From: Capitulum mitella
Taxonomy: Eukaryota; Arthropoda; Thecostraca; Pollicipedomorpha; Pollicipedidae
NCBI GenBank assembly: GCA_030062745.1
Contig: CP099844.1
Span: forward strand, 26,970,596-27,034,595
Length of the DNA stretch: 64,000 nucleotides
Direction of reading: 5' to 3'
Shown here in pieces: positions 1-12,800 of this stretch (positions are counted from its first letter, which is position 1; each line of letters opens with the position of its first letter). A model generated the notes under the pieces. It worked only from the letters and a program-made list of their open reading frames with translations. It did no database searches and was not told where the DNA came from. The translations under genes and the position numbers were made by a program.

Positions 1-3000
1 GACGTTCGAGCTAGGCCCCGCGCTGGCCAGTATTTACTGTCCGATGTGGACACTGAATGGATGACGGACTCTGCCGCTGGCCTTCCGAAGGCATGTGTCC
101 GACTCACCAATAGCCTTCCGTGGCATATATACAGACGGTCCCCCGAGTGCTGTGCCGAAATACCAGGGGCTCTCAAATGTGCCGGCCTGAACTGGCCGGG
201 ATGGGCCGACGGTCACGTCTCTGGGATGACAGGAGGTCGGTCATTGCAACACTACGCAGTGGACAACAATTATAGGGCTCCTCTAAACAGACGAATATAT
301 ATATATGCGTTTTGTGCGGTACGTTAACGTTTCGTTACGTTTTGCTGTCGGCCGTACCGTCGCAGGCGGCTGGCCTGCAGGACCGGGCTCTGGCCCGCTG
401 CGCACCGACCGCGCTCAGTCGGGAACTTGCTTAGATAAAAAAGACCTTATTTGCCAATGTATATTGGTCGAGGTATTTCCTGCACTTAGCAGGTCACGAT
501 GTATAGCGCTCCCACGTTTTGCTGTTGGAAATTTCCTCTTAAAAATTCCGTACATGGCAATTTTCGCAGGTGCGAAAAAGTGGTTTGTGTCAATCGATCC
601 GCCAAGAACGGCATGTGTTCAAAAACTTTTCGTAGTTATCTGTCGACCGTGGGTGATATTTCTGTACTTTATCTTGTATTTTCTTACTACTAAGTTTTTA
701 CGTTATGTGATAGATCTTACATGTATCATGATTTGCTGTGAAATCTTCAGCCTCCGCCTGGTAATTATTTCATAGCCGTTTTGTTTTGCGTCCGTCTTAG
801 CGCCAAAATCATTTTCTGCGGCTCACTTTTTGATGCACCCTTGTTGTTCTTATGTTTCCCTGACTGACTTTGTGCCTTGTGAAAAGAAATGCAATAGGCC
901 AGAGGAACATAACGTTTCATAGAATTGTTCCCGAAGGCTGGAATGTTCTGTTGCCGTTGTCTGGGCCGAGCCCGACGCAGTTTTGGTGTCAGCCAGCCTT
1001 TGGCAGTTGTCAGGTCATGTCGACGACCCTGGCCTCCCCAGAGGCCGGGCCAGGCAGTGGTCCCAATGGCCCGCGGACGAATGTGCCATACCCGAAGGGG
1101 TTCGGTCAGGGGCCTCCCTGTAGCGGCGGCCGCTGTTCGCCTGTGTCCCGCCGACGCCCACCTGAGCGGAGCTGTTCCTGTTACAGCCGAATGGTGAGGA
1201 ACTCGTCCGCGACCGGCCCGACTACAACGCCGTCGGCAGCTTGGAGGAGTAGGTGCTGGCTGCGCGCGTGGCCGGCTGGAACACAACGGTCTCCAGCGTG
1301 GACGAGTAGGCTCTTACTACGGCACGTGGCGAGCCCGACTGCAAGTGTCTCGGGCGCGGAGGAATAGGCTCACATTACGCAAGTGGCCGGCTCGAATACA
1401 GTTGTCTCCGGCACTGCGTCGCCGCCGCCCTGTCCGGGGCGGCAGCGGCGGCGGCCAGCACTGTCCCGGGCTACCCCAGCTGACCTCAGGTGGTGTTCGC
1501 CAGTCCCCGCGGGCCCCCCGGCAGCCGCCTGGTGACCGCCACCAAGTCTGTCTCGTCCCGGCTTTGGGCTTTTAGACGCTGTTGATCGTGTTCAGATTTC
1601 CGAGGTGGCCTGTGCTCTTTTTGTCGGAGGATGTGGAAGGGACTGCCATCGCTGGATGGAACGCTTTTTAGGTGTTTGTGGACGTTTCATCTTTGCCGTG
1701 CGATGCTCTTGTCCGAAAAGAGTGTTGTCATGGACGTTCACAACTACTCATGATTGGCTTTTGGAGTTGGAAGTGTTAACGGTCGAGTGACCCTTAGAAA
1801 ATCCCTTGACATTTAAACGCCCTTTGTATGCTTTATAGCGACGTAGTTTTGCCAAGGTTCACACGGATTGTCTCTAAATGTTGTATTTCTTGGGTATAGG
1901 TGCGTTATAGGAATGCACGAACTGTATTTTGTTTGTTGCATTAGCCATCATTCTAGGGAGTTTAACGAACAAAGCCATAAGGTTTTCTGTGTTGCCCGAG
2001 GAGAGACCTTTGCTTGAGATAGATCCTGGCAACAAAATTTAGACTTGCTGGTTTGGGTTAAGGCCTTTCTACAAGAAGAGTGTTTATACACATTACAGTA
2101 GCATGGCAGCGCTCCTGACTAACATTACAAACTCATTGAAGACTGCCTCTGTTCATTTAGTCAGTTGGTCATGAACTGAAAGGTCAGTGAGGTATCCGAT
2201 TAATGGCTTTCCGTTGTATCACCAGCGTGTTTGACTTTAGGCCCATGAACTGTGGAAATACTGGCCAATGTGTACGGCGGACGGCACGGGCCAGCCACAA
2301 CTGTTCGCTGTTGGTGATTCCGCTTCGATGTCCCTTTGCCTCTCACCACTCGGTCCTGGAACCGTGAATGACATTGAGACTGACGAGCCACCCAGCCGTC
2401 CTCGTAATGGGTTGTGGAGGCGAAGATCAGACTGTCAGTCAAGCTAGGGGTGGAGCAGGCCACGATCGTATTCCGTGCGTTGCTCCCGCAGTGTCCACGC
2501 ACGCCTCGTTACCTCATCACGTCCCAAGACACATCCGCATCAGAGACTGAAGGAGATTCTTCGTCATCCGAACCTGGTGGCGCGCAGGCACTTCAGACGT
2601 GCTGCAGTCGTGTCGTGCTCTTGGACGGCTGCCTGGCGCAGCTCACAACTGCTGGACAGATGCTGGCGAAAATTTGTGATAATGCGAGCACGAGGCGAAA
2701 TACACAGACAGAGAACTTGGATCGTCGTTTTGCGAGCCCACTTCCGGACGCGGAGAGAACCTGACGGTTGCGCCAAGACAGGCCATGCCGGTATACGGAG
2801 ACAGCAACCCGCTGGGAAGTTCGGACTACGTGACACGACTTATCGGTGCGACGCCGACTGCGCAGGAGGGACGCGGCCGGAGGACAGCCGTCTCTGACGA
2901 GTATCACCCAGAGCGCCTGAAGGCCAATCACCACAGCATACACGGGTCGTCTCGTTCTGAACACTGAGTCACTGGGTCGCTGAGTCTCACAGATGACTCA

Positions 3001-4589
3001 GTGAGCCCCGACTGACCGCGGGGGTCTGTCAAACTCCGACCGACCGCTGAACCTTCTAAATCTAGACTGACCACTGAGTCTGTTCGGATTCCGACTGACC
3101 ACTGAGTTCCGTCAAAGTTCGAGGCCGCTGTGTGCTGATGTGGAGCCGTTCAGGTTTAGGAGCATGTATAGGATGGAAAAGGGCGTCAACCCGCTGCTTG
3201 GATTCTGAGTGTCGATCAAAGGCAGAGAACGGTGCCGGTATAAAGTTGAATGCCGTTTTAATACTCATCATATTTGGATTCCTATCAGGCTACGTAGAGC
3301 CAAATCCTCTTGTAAGAAAGTTGGGAGAACCTTCGTAAAAATTCGGTATTAGCAAACTTCGTTATCGCCGAAGCCACAAACCAAATAATAAATGATGTCA
3401 GAATCAAACTATTGGATTGTTAAAAGTTATGAAAAAAACAAAGAACAACGACAGGAATTTGCCTTTGGTGCCGTTCTTTCTCTTAAGGACAATTGACAAT
3501 GTCGAGTTCAAAGTAATGAAATCTCTAATAATTTTGCTTTTCTTGGCCGCAGGCTTCGCTTTCTCGGGTACCTCCAACAGCTTAACATGCAATGCTAAAA
3601 CACATCATCTGTTGCTCAATACAGCCATCGTGGAACGAGCACACCCTCAGAAAAGTATTTGGGTGCGTTCGCCCCCGCCTGCTCGCCGTATCCTCGTCGT
3701 ACCCAAGCACACTGCTCTGGCTCACCCAAGCCAACCGCGCTACTGACGCTGCCGATCCAGTGGTTCAACTTTGCACTGATGGGGACAGTAGTTGCCCGCC
3801 TCCTCATGTTTCTCTTCGCGTAACATCCGCGGCAATGAAGCCAGGAGGAGGAGATTTTGTGTGTCTTCTGCTGAACTCCTTATCCTTGAAGTTCAGTACT
3901 CTTTGGTAACTTTTGTCACCACAGCCCGGCGAAGACGATACGGCCGGTCGCGCGGCCGACCTTTGGTCGGTGACTGGCGCCGCACGCGTGACGGGCCTAC
4001 GGAAGGACGTTATTTTGCGTATATGGAATAGGTTATGCCGGGCAGCCAGATGCAGAACACTGTGGGGAGTTTAACTATGCGATAAATTTTAAGTCCAAAG
4101 GCACAGGTAACCTGGGTTAGGTCAATCGACGTCAACCGGGGCCGTATATGAAAAATGCAGTGTTCTGTCAATGGGTCACATGGGCATAGGTGTAGCCGGG
4201 GCCCAAAAATGGGGAGAAAGCCTCACCCAAAATCTTATTTTTCAACGGGAATTGCAAAAGCTTTTACCTTCCGACCAAAATTCAGGCAGGTGAAAAGTCC
4301 ATTTTGCCAAAATAACACGAGACATGTCCCCCCAGGCCCTCCCCGTGGTTACATCCATGCGCATGGGAAAGTGGTGGAGACATTGATCAAATGATAACTG
4401 CAATTACCTCAAAGCACGAGAAAATTAGTTCAGATCAGCTGAGGTATCCAAGGTCAATAAGTAAATGCAAATTTGTTTTTTTGGAATACAACCAAACGAT
4501 TTCACTTGTATTTTGTGAAGATGCATTCTGTTGACCTCAGATGATTTTAGTAAGTCACCTAATATACGGCTTTACAAGGATATCCTGCC

Positions 4590-5110
4590 TACTAGCACCC
4601 CACCAGTAGACTGGTCCGCTTTTCAAAAGAAGTTGAAAAGTTTATCGGCTGAAACAATTTCTGGTGGCACGGAACATAAAAATGGAAATCCCGAAGCGTC
4701 AGGTCTCTGTCTCGTAAATCCGAGCGGCGTATTAGGTCAAATTTGAGGTCAAAAATGAGCTTTGACTTCTAAGTGTCCAAATCACCGCAGTTTCTGTGGA
4801 TTGCTGTGAGTGGGAAAGTCCTACTTTGTAGGTATTTTTAGCATAGATGTTGCAAAAAGCGCCAGTTCTATCAAAAAAGCAAAAAATGTCACTTTGGTTG
4901 AAAGCACGTGTATTAAGTGACGGTTTGTTTACATGCATGATCTCGAAACTGGCTAATAGCACGGAATATTGAAAGAAAAGCAGATTCTCCTAGGGTGGAT
5001 GTGAGATACGTATGTCTGTAGACTGATATGGAAATTCAAAATGTTATTGAGAAACGGCTGCATACTATCATATGACGGTCAAAAAGGCATTGACCGGTCA
5101 TTGACACATT
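4590..5110 (-). repeat. Dispersed repeat, copy A (inverted relative to 7645-8165)
   Basis: The reverse complement of this segment matches 7645-8165 over most of its length. Shared blocks include GATCATGCATGTAAA, TGATAGAACTGG, CACTGCGGTGATTTGGA and a CCTTTGACCTAAATGCGCCGCT-like stretch, with mismatches and small gaps between them. It has no coding capacity. It could be one end of a single 3.6-kb element with long inverted ends, or one of two independent copies of a non-coding element in opposite orientation. Confidence 0.75.
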
Positions 5111-6433
5111 GACAGGTGACTGAAACATGCCATTTCCCTTACAAGGCCAAGCTATGTCAATAGCCGCTCATTATGTTTTTAATGTTTACGTGCTATGGCT
5201 AGGTTTTTTGCTGCACTCGTGTCAGGACAATGTGAGGCCCTCGCGGTACACTGAATTTGGCTTCATTGGCAGAAATTCACTCGTCTATGAAATATGCTTG
5301 AACACCGATATATCGGGATATATTTGGACTCGAAATCTAGCTGTGTTGTGGTGAAGCTCGACTTGGTTACACCGCCACTTCCCTTTGAAGTTTTCTCTGA
5401 ACGTTTCTCAATAATTACAAACCAACGAACAGTGGGCATTGTTCGTTGGTTTGTTTGAACAACTGCGTCCACCGGCGGAGCCAAAGGGTGGGGGTGCAGT
5501 CAAAGGGGGGGAGTGCCCCCCTTAGGCCAGCATTTTTTGTGCAAACCATTGCACATCGTCTTCCCGGTGGCGGTTTTCGTATGACTCCAGTTCGCACTGA
5601 GCTTCCCCCTTCAAGAAAATTCTGGCTGCGCCCCCGATTGCACCACATTGGCGCGCGCTCGTACATAGCAACACTTTCAACTGTCTGTGCACCACTACGT
5701 TGTTCGCTTACGACATAGTGATAGACGTAAAGTAACCGAAATCTGGGTTACTCTATGCCTGTCACTAGTCTAATGGATATCAAGAGCTTCCTTGCTGAAC
5801 ACTGGATAGCGCCGCTTATGATGCTCCACAGTTTAGAGCAGGTGCTGTCGGGACTCCTCGTGACACGCAAAGCCCTCGTTGTAGTCTGTGATGAGCCTTA
5901 AGGCCGGCTCGCTGGCGTCATTCACCGACTTCAAGCTCACGACAAACGCTTCGGTACTTTTGTAGCTAGACTTTTGTTCTCACAGTGGATCACTCAGCCA
6001 TTTCTTTTCTTTACGGACAAAAGTGAGGATGTTGTGGGGTCTCGGCCAAGGTCTGCAAGTGCTGCATCGTTGTCCACACTTGATCGTCGAAAACTTTGGT
6101 TTCAACCACGTTTTAAAGGTTTCGATGCTTGCGAGATTCTCAGCGCGATCTCCTGCTTCTGGCTGTAGCCCTCTTCTGATCCAAACAGAGCAAACGGCGC
6201 CGTTTCCCCGCATAGATACCACACATGACGGTCTAACGCATTCATGCAGGCACTGGCCACCGCACTATTTTCAGCATACTTGCCAAGTGTCCGAATCAGA
6301 CGTTTGCCATTATTTGGGGCATCGGCCGTGTTTGGTGCTCGCAGTCAATGTGTCGCGTACACTATGCATACAAGCTGAACGAATCGGCGCAACCGGCCAC
6401 ATGTGACTGAGCTGTTTGATCTGATTCATGGCG

Positions 6434-6476
6434 TAATATTTACACCCCGAGGGAATCGCTCAGGGTGTAAATATTA
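6434..6476. repeat. Perfect 14-bp hairpin, 15-bp loop
   Basis: TAATATTTACACCC is followed 15 bases later by its exact reverse complement GGGTGTAAATATTA. No gene sits close enough to suggest a role. It could be a small non-autonomous transposon relic or a chance AT-rich palindrome. Confidence 0.7.
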
Positions 6477-7112
6477 TTTGCTGTAAATATATGTAAATAT
6501 CATTCCTTTCCCACATCATCAACAAGTACTCGGCGGTAGTGCAAGCGGGCGGAATGCTGACGATGTTTCTACCCAGCGTTCTTCATCTTTCAGTTCACGA
6601 TTCCCAACAAAGTTCTGCAGTACCTGCCTCTTGGTTGGGAGCTGTCGAGTCGGCATTTCTCTCATACGATCGCCTATCAACCAGAGTTGTTTCGAAACTG
6701 GTCTGAAAGACGCAAGCCTGGGCTCCTTTGAACGTACAGGAAGGTCTTCAGTGTTTGGAGCTGGCCGGGTCTTCGTGGTGAAAATATGCTCAAAAACAAC
6801 ACCAGTCGCACTCGCAGCTGCTCGCAGGCGTTCTGTCGCTCCGCGGCCCCGATGACTACCAACTCGAAACAACGGCGGCACGACGTACAGTCCAAAGCGA
6901 ATCTTGCTTCGGCATTCCCTTGCATTTCGGCACTTCATGTCTCTCGGGGCGGTGCTGTGCCCCGTCCTGACTCAGGTTCCCCGTCGTCTGCTGACAGTGG
7001 CTCGGGTTGCTTCGCTACAGCCGTCAACATTCCTCATTTAAACCGTCCCCACCGCATATATTTACCGTTGCCTTAATAATCGGGCGAATTTGACATATTT
7101 TGATGTAGGACA

Positions 7113-7165
7113 TTAATTAATTAATTAATTTATTTATTTATTTACTTTCTCATTTATTTATACAC
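7113..7165. repeat. AT-rich microsatellite
   Basis: A run of ATTA units passes into ATTT units. It is a simple sequence repeat with no gene nearby. Confidence 0.85.
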
Positions 7166-7644
7166 TTTTAAGGCTCATCCTCACGCCGTGACCGAGGTCA
7201 TTGAGGCTTTTCTTAAGTCCGAGTCAAATGATAAGGAAGAGTTAAGGTGGAGGCGCGCACATAACATACAACATACAATGAGATGTATATATACAGGGTT
7301 ATACGTCAAGATCGGCACTGTGGCAAAAAAGCGAAGTCAAAGGCACATAAACACACATGGGCGTCATCATCATCGAGCAGTTCTCGAGGCTGTCACTAGA
7401 CGCCTCTTCAGAGCGCGTTGGAAACACGCCACTGACATATCGGTGAATTCGGGCGGCAGGGAATTATTTAAAGAAAGCGCACGGTACACGAACTTCCTCT
7501 TACTGAGAGCATGTTAATGCATGCCCTTAGTTTCTGCCCGCAAAAAAATTCAGTGCACCGAGAGCGTTTTACATTGCTCTCACGCCAAATTCGGCGAAAA
7601 TATCAGCTATTGTAAACAAATATATTGGAAAACGTAGTTATAAG

Positions 7645-8165
7645 TCATTGACCTTGACAAGTTCAATGGTTTGATAAAGGTTGGAGTTTTGGCCGTCATA
7701 TGGCAGTACCCATCCATTTCCGTAATGTATCACACAGCCGATAGAATCACACAGAATACAGAATCGGCCGATAAAAATGTCTCATATTCACCCTCAAAAA
7801 ATCTTCCGTGTTTCGCTCAGTATTTAGTGCTATTAGCCCATTTGGGGATCATGCATGTAAATAAGTGGCATTTTTACGTTCGTTTGATAGAACTGGTACG
7901 TTTTCTGAACATCTCTGTAAAAATATCTGCAAAGTAAGATTTTCACTCTCACGGCAGTCCTTCGACACTGCGGTGATTTGGAGACTTCAACGCCAAGAGC
8001 CATTTCTGAACTCACCTTTGACCTAAATGCGCCGCTTGAATTTACAAGAGGGACCTGCCGCTTTGGTATGCTCAGTGCTCACCAGACACTGCTTGAGCCA
8101 TTAAACTTTTCAAACTTTTTTTCAAAAAAACGGGCCGATCTACCCCACCAGGCGGTAGTATGACC
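7645..8165 (+). repeat. Dispersed repeat, copy B (inverted relative to 4590-5110)
   Basis: Partner of the copy at 4590-5110, read in the opposite direction. Similarity is patchy but runs collinearly for about 500 bp, from a TCATTGACC block to a run of T before CTACCCCACCAG. Weaker similarity may continue to about 8235. Divergence is clear by eye, so the copies are not recent. Confidence 0.75.
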
Positions 8166-9179
8166 GATTTCGGTGAATTGTAACATTGTTCATATGTTGA
8201 CTTAGGATGGCCTCGTTTGACCTGACTTAGGGTAACCTCACTTCGCCGGATATAACGCTATGGTATGAACTAAAACTGTTCCAAATTTGTTACCATCGGT
8301 TCTGTTGTTTTTAGAGAAAGGTGAGGCTCACCTCATTCAGCACTTGACTCACCTGACTTTAATTGACGTGACTTAGGTCATCCAATTTCCTGAAAAATGT
8401 GAGTTCACCATGCAAAATTTGTTCCCACGAGATTTTGCTGCAGCCGGTTGAGCACATCAGAAGATAGGGGAGGGAACGAAATATGTTCCATCCCATAAGT
8501 ACGAGTAGTTAAGGTCCACCAGCGCGAATGCTAGGTGCGATTTTTTCTGCAGGGCAGAAGCAAATGTGTTCTCATTAAAAACGGTCCCTCCTTTGGTACC
8601 CTAAAAAAAAGTTGCCTATATCTTTGGTGAAGGTACTTCCGGTTTAAGGATTTGAAGTAACAGACACGAGTGTATTGAATGATTCTTGGTCTGTGTCATG
8701 CTGTCCAGAAGATCGGAAGTTTTCAACTTTACCAAAATTTTCCTGTCCAAAACCAAGCTTGGTTTTAGACGATTTCGTTACATGCGACCTTTTACAATGA
8801 ATTCTGAGAGGATCAGACAAATGACTTCGGTATGGTCGACTTTCGTTATGAACGGGTTCTTTATGAAGCGGAATAAATGAATATTATTGTGAGCCAATCT
8901 TTGCTCTTATCGTCATTGTTGTACACGACCTCGTCTTGGTACTTCCCGTCTCGTGTTGTTGTCAATGACCGCTACCTCTTGTCACTGTGCCACGTAATCT
9001 CACGTGCCGTAACCCCACCCGCTATTTCTCTTTCATTCTTGATGTTTCTCTGCTTCATAGTCAGGGAACAGAGCTCCTGACGTCTGCACCGACTTCTGGT
9101 GTCGCTGTTGGTTCCATCTCTGCCCTCTGGTAGATTCCCTGGCGCCTTTTTTGGCCAATCTGATGACGCTCTTGACGCT

Positions 9180-9533
9180 CCTGACGCTTCTGCCGGCCGC
9201 GGATGATCTTCCTGACGCCTCTGCCGGCCGCAAGCGGTGCTCCTGACGCCTCTGCCAGCAAAGGATGGTGCTCCTGACGTCTCTGCCGACCGCGGCGGTG
9301 CTCCTGACGCCTCTGTCAGTAGGGGATGGTCCTCCTTACGCCTCTGTCAACAGGGGGCAGTGCTCCTTACGCCTCTGCCGGTCGCGGGCGGCGCTCCTGA
9401 CGCCTCTGCCAGCAGAGGGCGGCGCTCCTGACGTCTCTGCCGGTCGCGGGCGGCGCTCCTGACGTCTCTGCCGGCCGCGGGCGGCGCTCCTGACGTCTCT
9501 GCCGGCCGCGGGCGGCGCTCCTGACACCCGAGC
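9180..9533. repeat. 31-bp CpG-rich minisatellite upstream of the collagen gene
   Basis: About eleven head-to-tail units of 31 bp, built on CTCCTGACGYCTCTGCCGG followed by a variable CGCGGGCGG tail. The units nearest the gene are almost identical and those further upstream more diverged, which suggests recent expansion at the gene-proximal side. The array ends about 230 bp before the collagen start codon, so it lies in or beside the likely promoter. The reading frames it opens on both strands are by-products of the repeat. Confidence 0.9.
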
Positions 9534-9766
9534 CGGAGTCAGGAGCGGCCGGGCGGCCGCAGTGCCTGGCACTCGTCAGCAGCAGCGCCCAGACTTGTGC
9601 TCGTCGCATTATCGTCGCGGAAACATAAACAGGCGGGCGTCCGGCTGCGGCCGGCGCGGCGGTGGCGCTCAGTAGACGCCGGCGCAGCCGCGGACGGCGG
9701 CCGCTCCCCGCGCCGACCCGTGGCCCCCGGCGAGCCGCCGCGCGCCGCGCGCCGCCCGCCGGCGCC

Positions 9767-9884
9767 ATGCCGCCCTCCCAGCGGCTGCTGCTGCTGCTGC
9801 TGCTCGGCGCCGCCGGCGCCCAGGCCAGGGCGCAGAACGACTACGACAATGGCAACGATGACTACAACTACTACGACGAGGCCG
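9767..9884 (+). CDS. Collagen exon 1: signal peptide and acidic start
   Basis: Encodes residues 1-39 and ends in phase 1 at a GTAAGC donor. The start MPPSQR is followed by seven leucines and a small-residue stretch ending near AQARA, a typical secretion signal; the leucines are encoded largely by a CTG run. The following residues are rich in D, N and Y. The ATG lies in GCGCCATGC. An upstream in-frame ATG at 9662 would put a long Arg-rich stretch before the signal, so 9767 is preferred. Confidence 0.9.
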
Positions 9885-12800
9885 GTAAGCGGCGCGGCGC
9901 GCTCCGAGGGGAGCGTCGACCGCCCCGACGCGATGGGGTGGCGGTGGGCGAGACGGCGCCGGCGCGAGTCGCGCCAGGTTCCTTCGGTTGAGGTTCCGGC
10001 TGGCGTCGAGCGTGGCGATGAGGCCGGCACCGCACGCTGCGTTTTGCCGCGTTGTTCTTCCAGTGTCTCGATTGAAGCCTCTAGCCAAAGACTGCTTGGT
10101 TCTCAACGTGTCAACTCAGGAGGTTTTAAACCATGCTGAGTACCGTTTTCCGTCCAGAATCTTCGCCTGAGTCTGGCGGCTTTCTGAGTCAGGGCGCTGC
10201 CGGCGCGCCGTTTGCTGGTCCGAAGCACAGAACAACGCCTTGTGTCTCTGCTCTTTCTCGGCCAGGGATCGAAAATTTGCACTACTCCGTCCATGATCCG
10301 GGTCAGATGGCCATACGCACGGCATTATGACATTTTGTAACATTTTTGTGGCCATCCTGAGAAATGCAACAACCTTCTTATACACGTGCATGTCAGAACA
10401 ACACTGAAATACACACGCTTGCAGCCAAAGGCGTATGAAATGACAAAAGCTAAATCAACTTTGCGCTTTTTAATGCATTTGTCCCAATTTCCACGATCGC
10501 AAGAAAGGGAAAGCGCTCTTTGCGGCATGTTTCCCTGTATTCAATCCGGAAAATTATCTGCACACTTTCCAGTGCCACGACGATCCTAGCCCTTTCTTCT
10601 CGCCCATCCTCGCTGCCAGACAAGCCATACAGTGGCCCAGTCTCCTTTCAATCATATGTCAAACGGCGAGCGAGTGCCTCGCGCGAGACAAAGTGGCCGG
10701 AACAGAGAAGCGCCTCTCGCGAGCCGGCCTCGCCGCACACAGGTGAGTGCCGGGGCTTGTTGACCGCTTTCTGGCCCGCTCCGCGCGCGCTGACGGGCTC
10801 CGGGCTGCGGCTAGCTCTGCGTCTGCATGTGGCGAGCTGCGGATGCCAGGTGCCGCTCTCCCCTGCGCCGGCCGAGCGGGCCGACCCAACACCGGACCAC
10901 ACCGCACTGGACGACACTGTCGGCGGTGGGCCGACACACCTGGGAGCATGGGATCGCACTGTCGCTGTGGAGACCTCTGCCAGTAGCGTCGGAACCTCTG
11001 TGGAGATCGGGGCAAACGCGATTTTTACCTCGTTTCTTTCCGTGCACCCCCGTAGGGTTAATGTTAAATGTTGCACAAAGGCGAAGGGACAGCCGCCCCC
11101 CCCCTCCCCGTTCCTACGCCCCTGGCCTTCGATGATGGACTGAGACACGCCGAGACATTATCGCACTGTCTGTGGTGGCCGCGCCATCTGCAATGTACTG
11201 CGCTGTCGGTGGTGGGCTGACACGCGTGGGTACCGCACCTCACTGTTGGTAGCGTGGAGACACGGACCCCCGATCGCGGGCTGACACACGTGGGGACATC
11301 GGCCTGCATTGCCAATGTATAGGAAGTCACGGGCCTCACCGGTGCGGATATGACGTCCTTCGTCACTTTACTGTCGTAGTAGTTTCAAAGACGTAAGGTA
11401 GAGGCCATCAGGCTTTCCGATGTGTTTACCTGGACTTTTTGGGCTTTGCATTTTGGATTTCGGGTGTAGTTAGTGGGTGCCTTTTTATCCTACCCTAGCT
11501 TTCACAAATCATGGAAACTGAAAGAAGAATCAGTGTCTGCTGAACCTTAGAAAGGAAACTGGTATTATGACGCGAGAAACGTCCCTTTTAAGACATATTC
11601 CATATTACGGTGAGAGTTACTCACTTTTTTGCGGTGAGAGCGGAAAAACTCAATTTTGGGCGCAGAGTTAATGACCTGGCGTAACGAAAACGTCGGTTGC
11701 CCATTAACCCCTTTATATTCATGCAAGTATCTCATTGCGCGCAAACAAAATTGTAAATATGCTTGCTATCATCTTAGCAAAATGGCCGTTCTCATTCACT
11801 TCCAGAATCTTTCATCTGCATGCCAACGAAGTGATATTTGTTGTGGCAAAAGCGAGATTCGTAGGCGGATCAAGACCAGGTAGAGTATCAGTTACTGCCG
11901 CGGGCTCCACGGCGGAGCCAGTTTTCGACGGCGACGTTCAGGCACTGGACTCCTGACCCCCGTCCCCTCCCACTGGGCCTGTGCCGAGCGGGGCATGATT
12001 CGAGCACCACTCGTCCCCGCTCCGATCTTATTTGGGTCATCTGGGCGTAATGTAAACGCTGGCAGGACCGGCTCCGGTCCCATAAACAAAATATACAGCC
12101 GCCGCGTGTTTGACCGATGGGAATTTGGACAGGCTCCGGCCCGCCGGTGACCTCTCCTGGCGGAAGTACTAACGACTGCGCCAGCGCTCAACGCTGACCA
12201 AGTCGTCAGTGCTGCTGCTGTTGCAGTGCTGTTGCCAGACCTGCAGAGCAGTAGCATTGTTTCCCTGCTGCTTCAGTGGACGTGACGTGGGCATTGTAGC
12301 CAGAGAGGTGGCAGCTTCCTCGTTTTCTTCTGATATTACGTCTGTTGGATTGCAGCGGGCGCAGACTGGAGAAGTTTTTTCCAAAATATGCCAGTGTCCG
12401 AGACTCCACCCAGTCTTTTGTCGGGCGCCGACGGCATTTGATGCGAGTCGACGGAAACGTGGCAGCGGCAGATTAACAAAAAACGGAGGTTATGGTGGAA
12501 CGTGCTGGCTGCAGGTGGCAAGGTTGTAGTTTTTTTATGATCATTTTCGAGCAGCCTTGTTATCTTGACGAGTGCATTTTTCTCCCAACGGCGCGTGATT
12601 AACTGCCGCCATGAAAAAACAGGACCACCCGCAGCAAGGTCCTGAAACAGAGAGTGCCTGATTTGAAAGCTGTGCTTGTCTCGTGACTTGATGTCGAATG
12701 GACGTTAAATGTCTGGCAACCTTCTTCGTCGCTTCCTCGCTGTGAAAAGGTGTAAAATCACTACAAAAGGTGTAAAATGCCCATAGGCCCAGTGTTCTAA

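Larger units (their letters stand above)
1..9170. other. Gene-free upstream region
   Basis: No reading frame here shows a recognisable domain, signal peptide or credible exon chain. The open frames are short and overlap on both strands, as expected by chance in GC-rich DNA. The region holds dispersed and simple repeats, the clearest of which are listed separately. Degenerate copies of a GACTGACCACTGAG-like motif occur around 2945-3115. Genes too short or too exon-fragmented to recognise by eye could have been missed. Confidence 0.6.
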
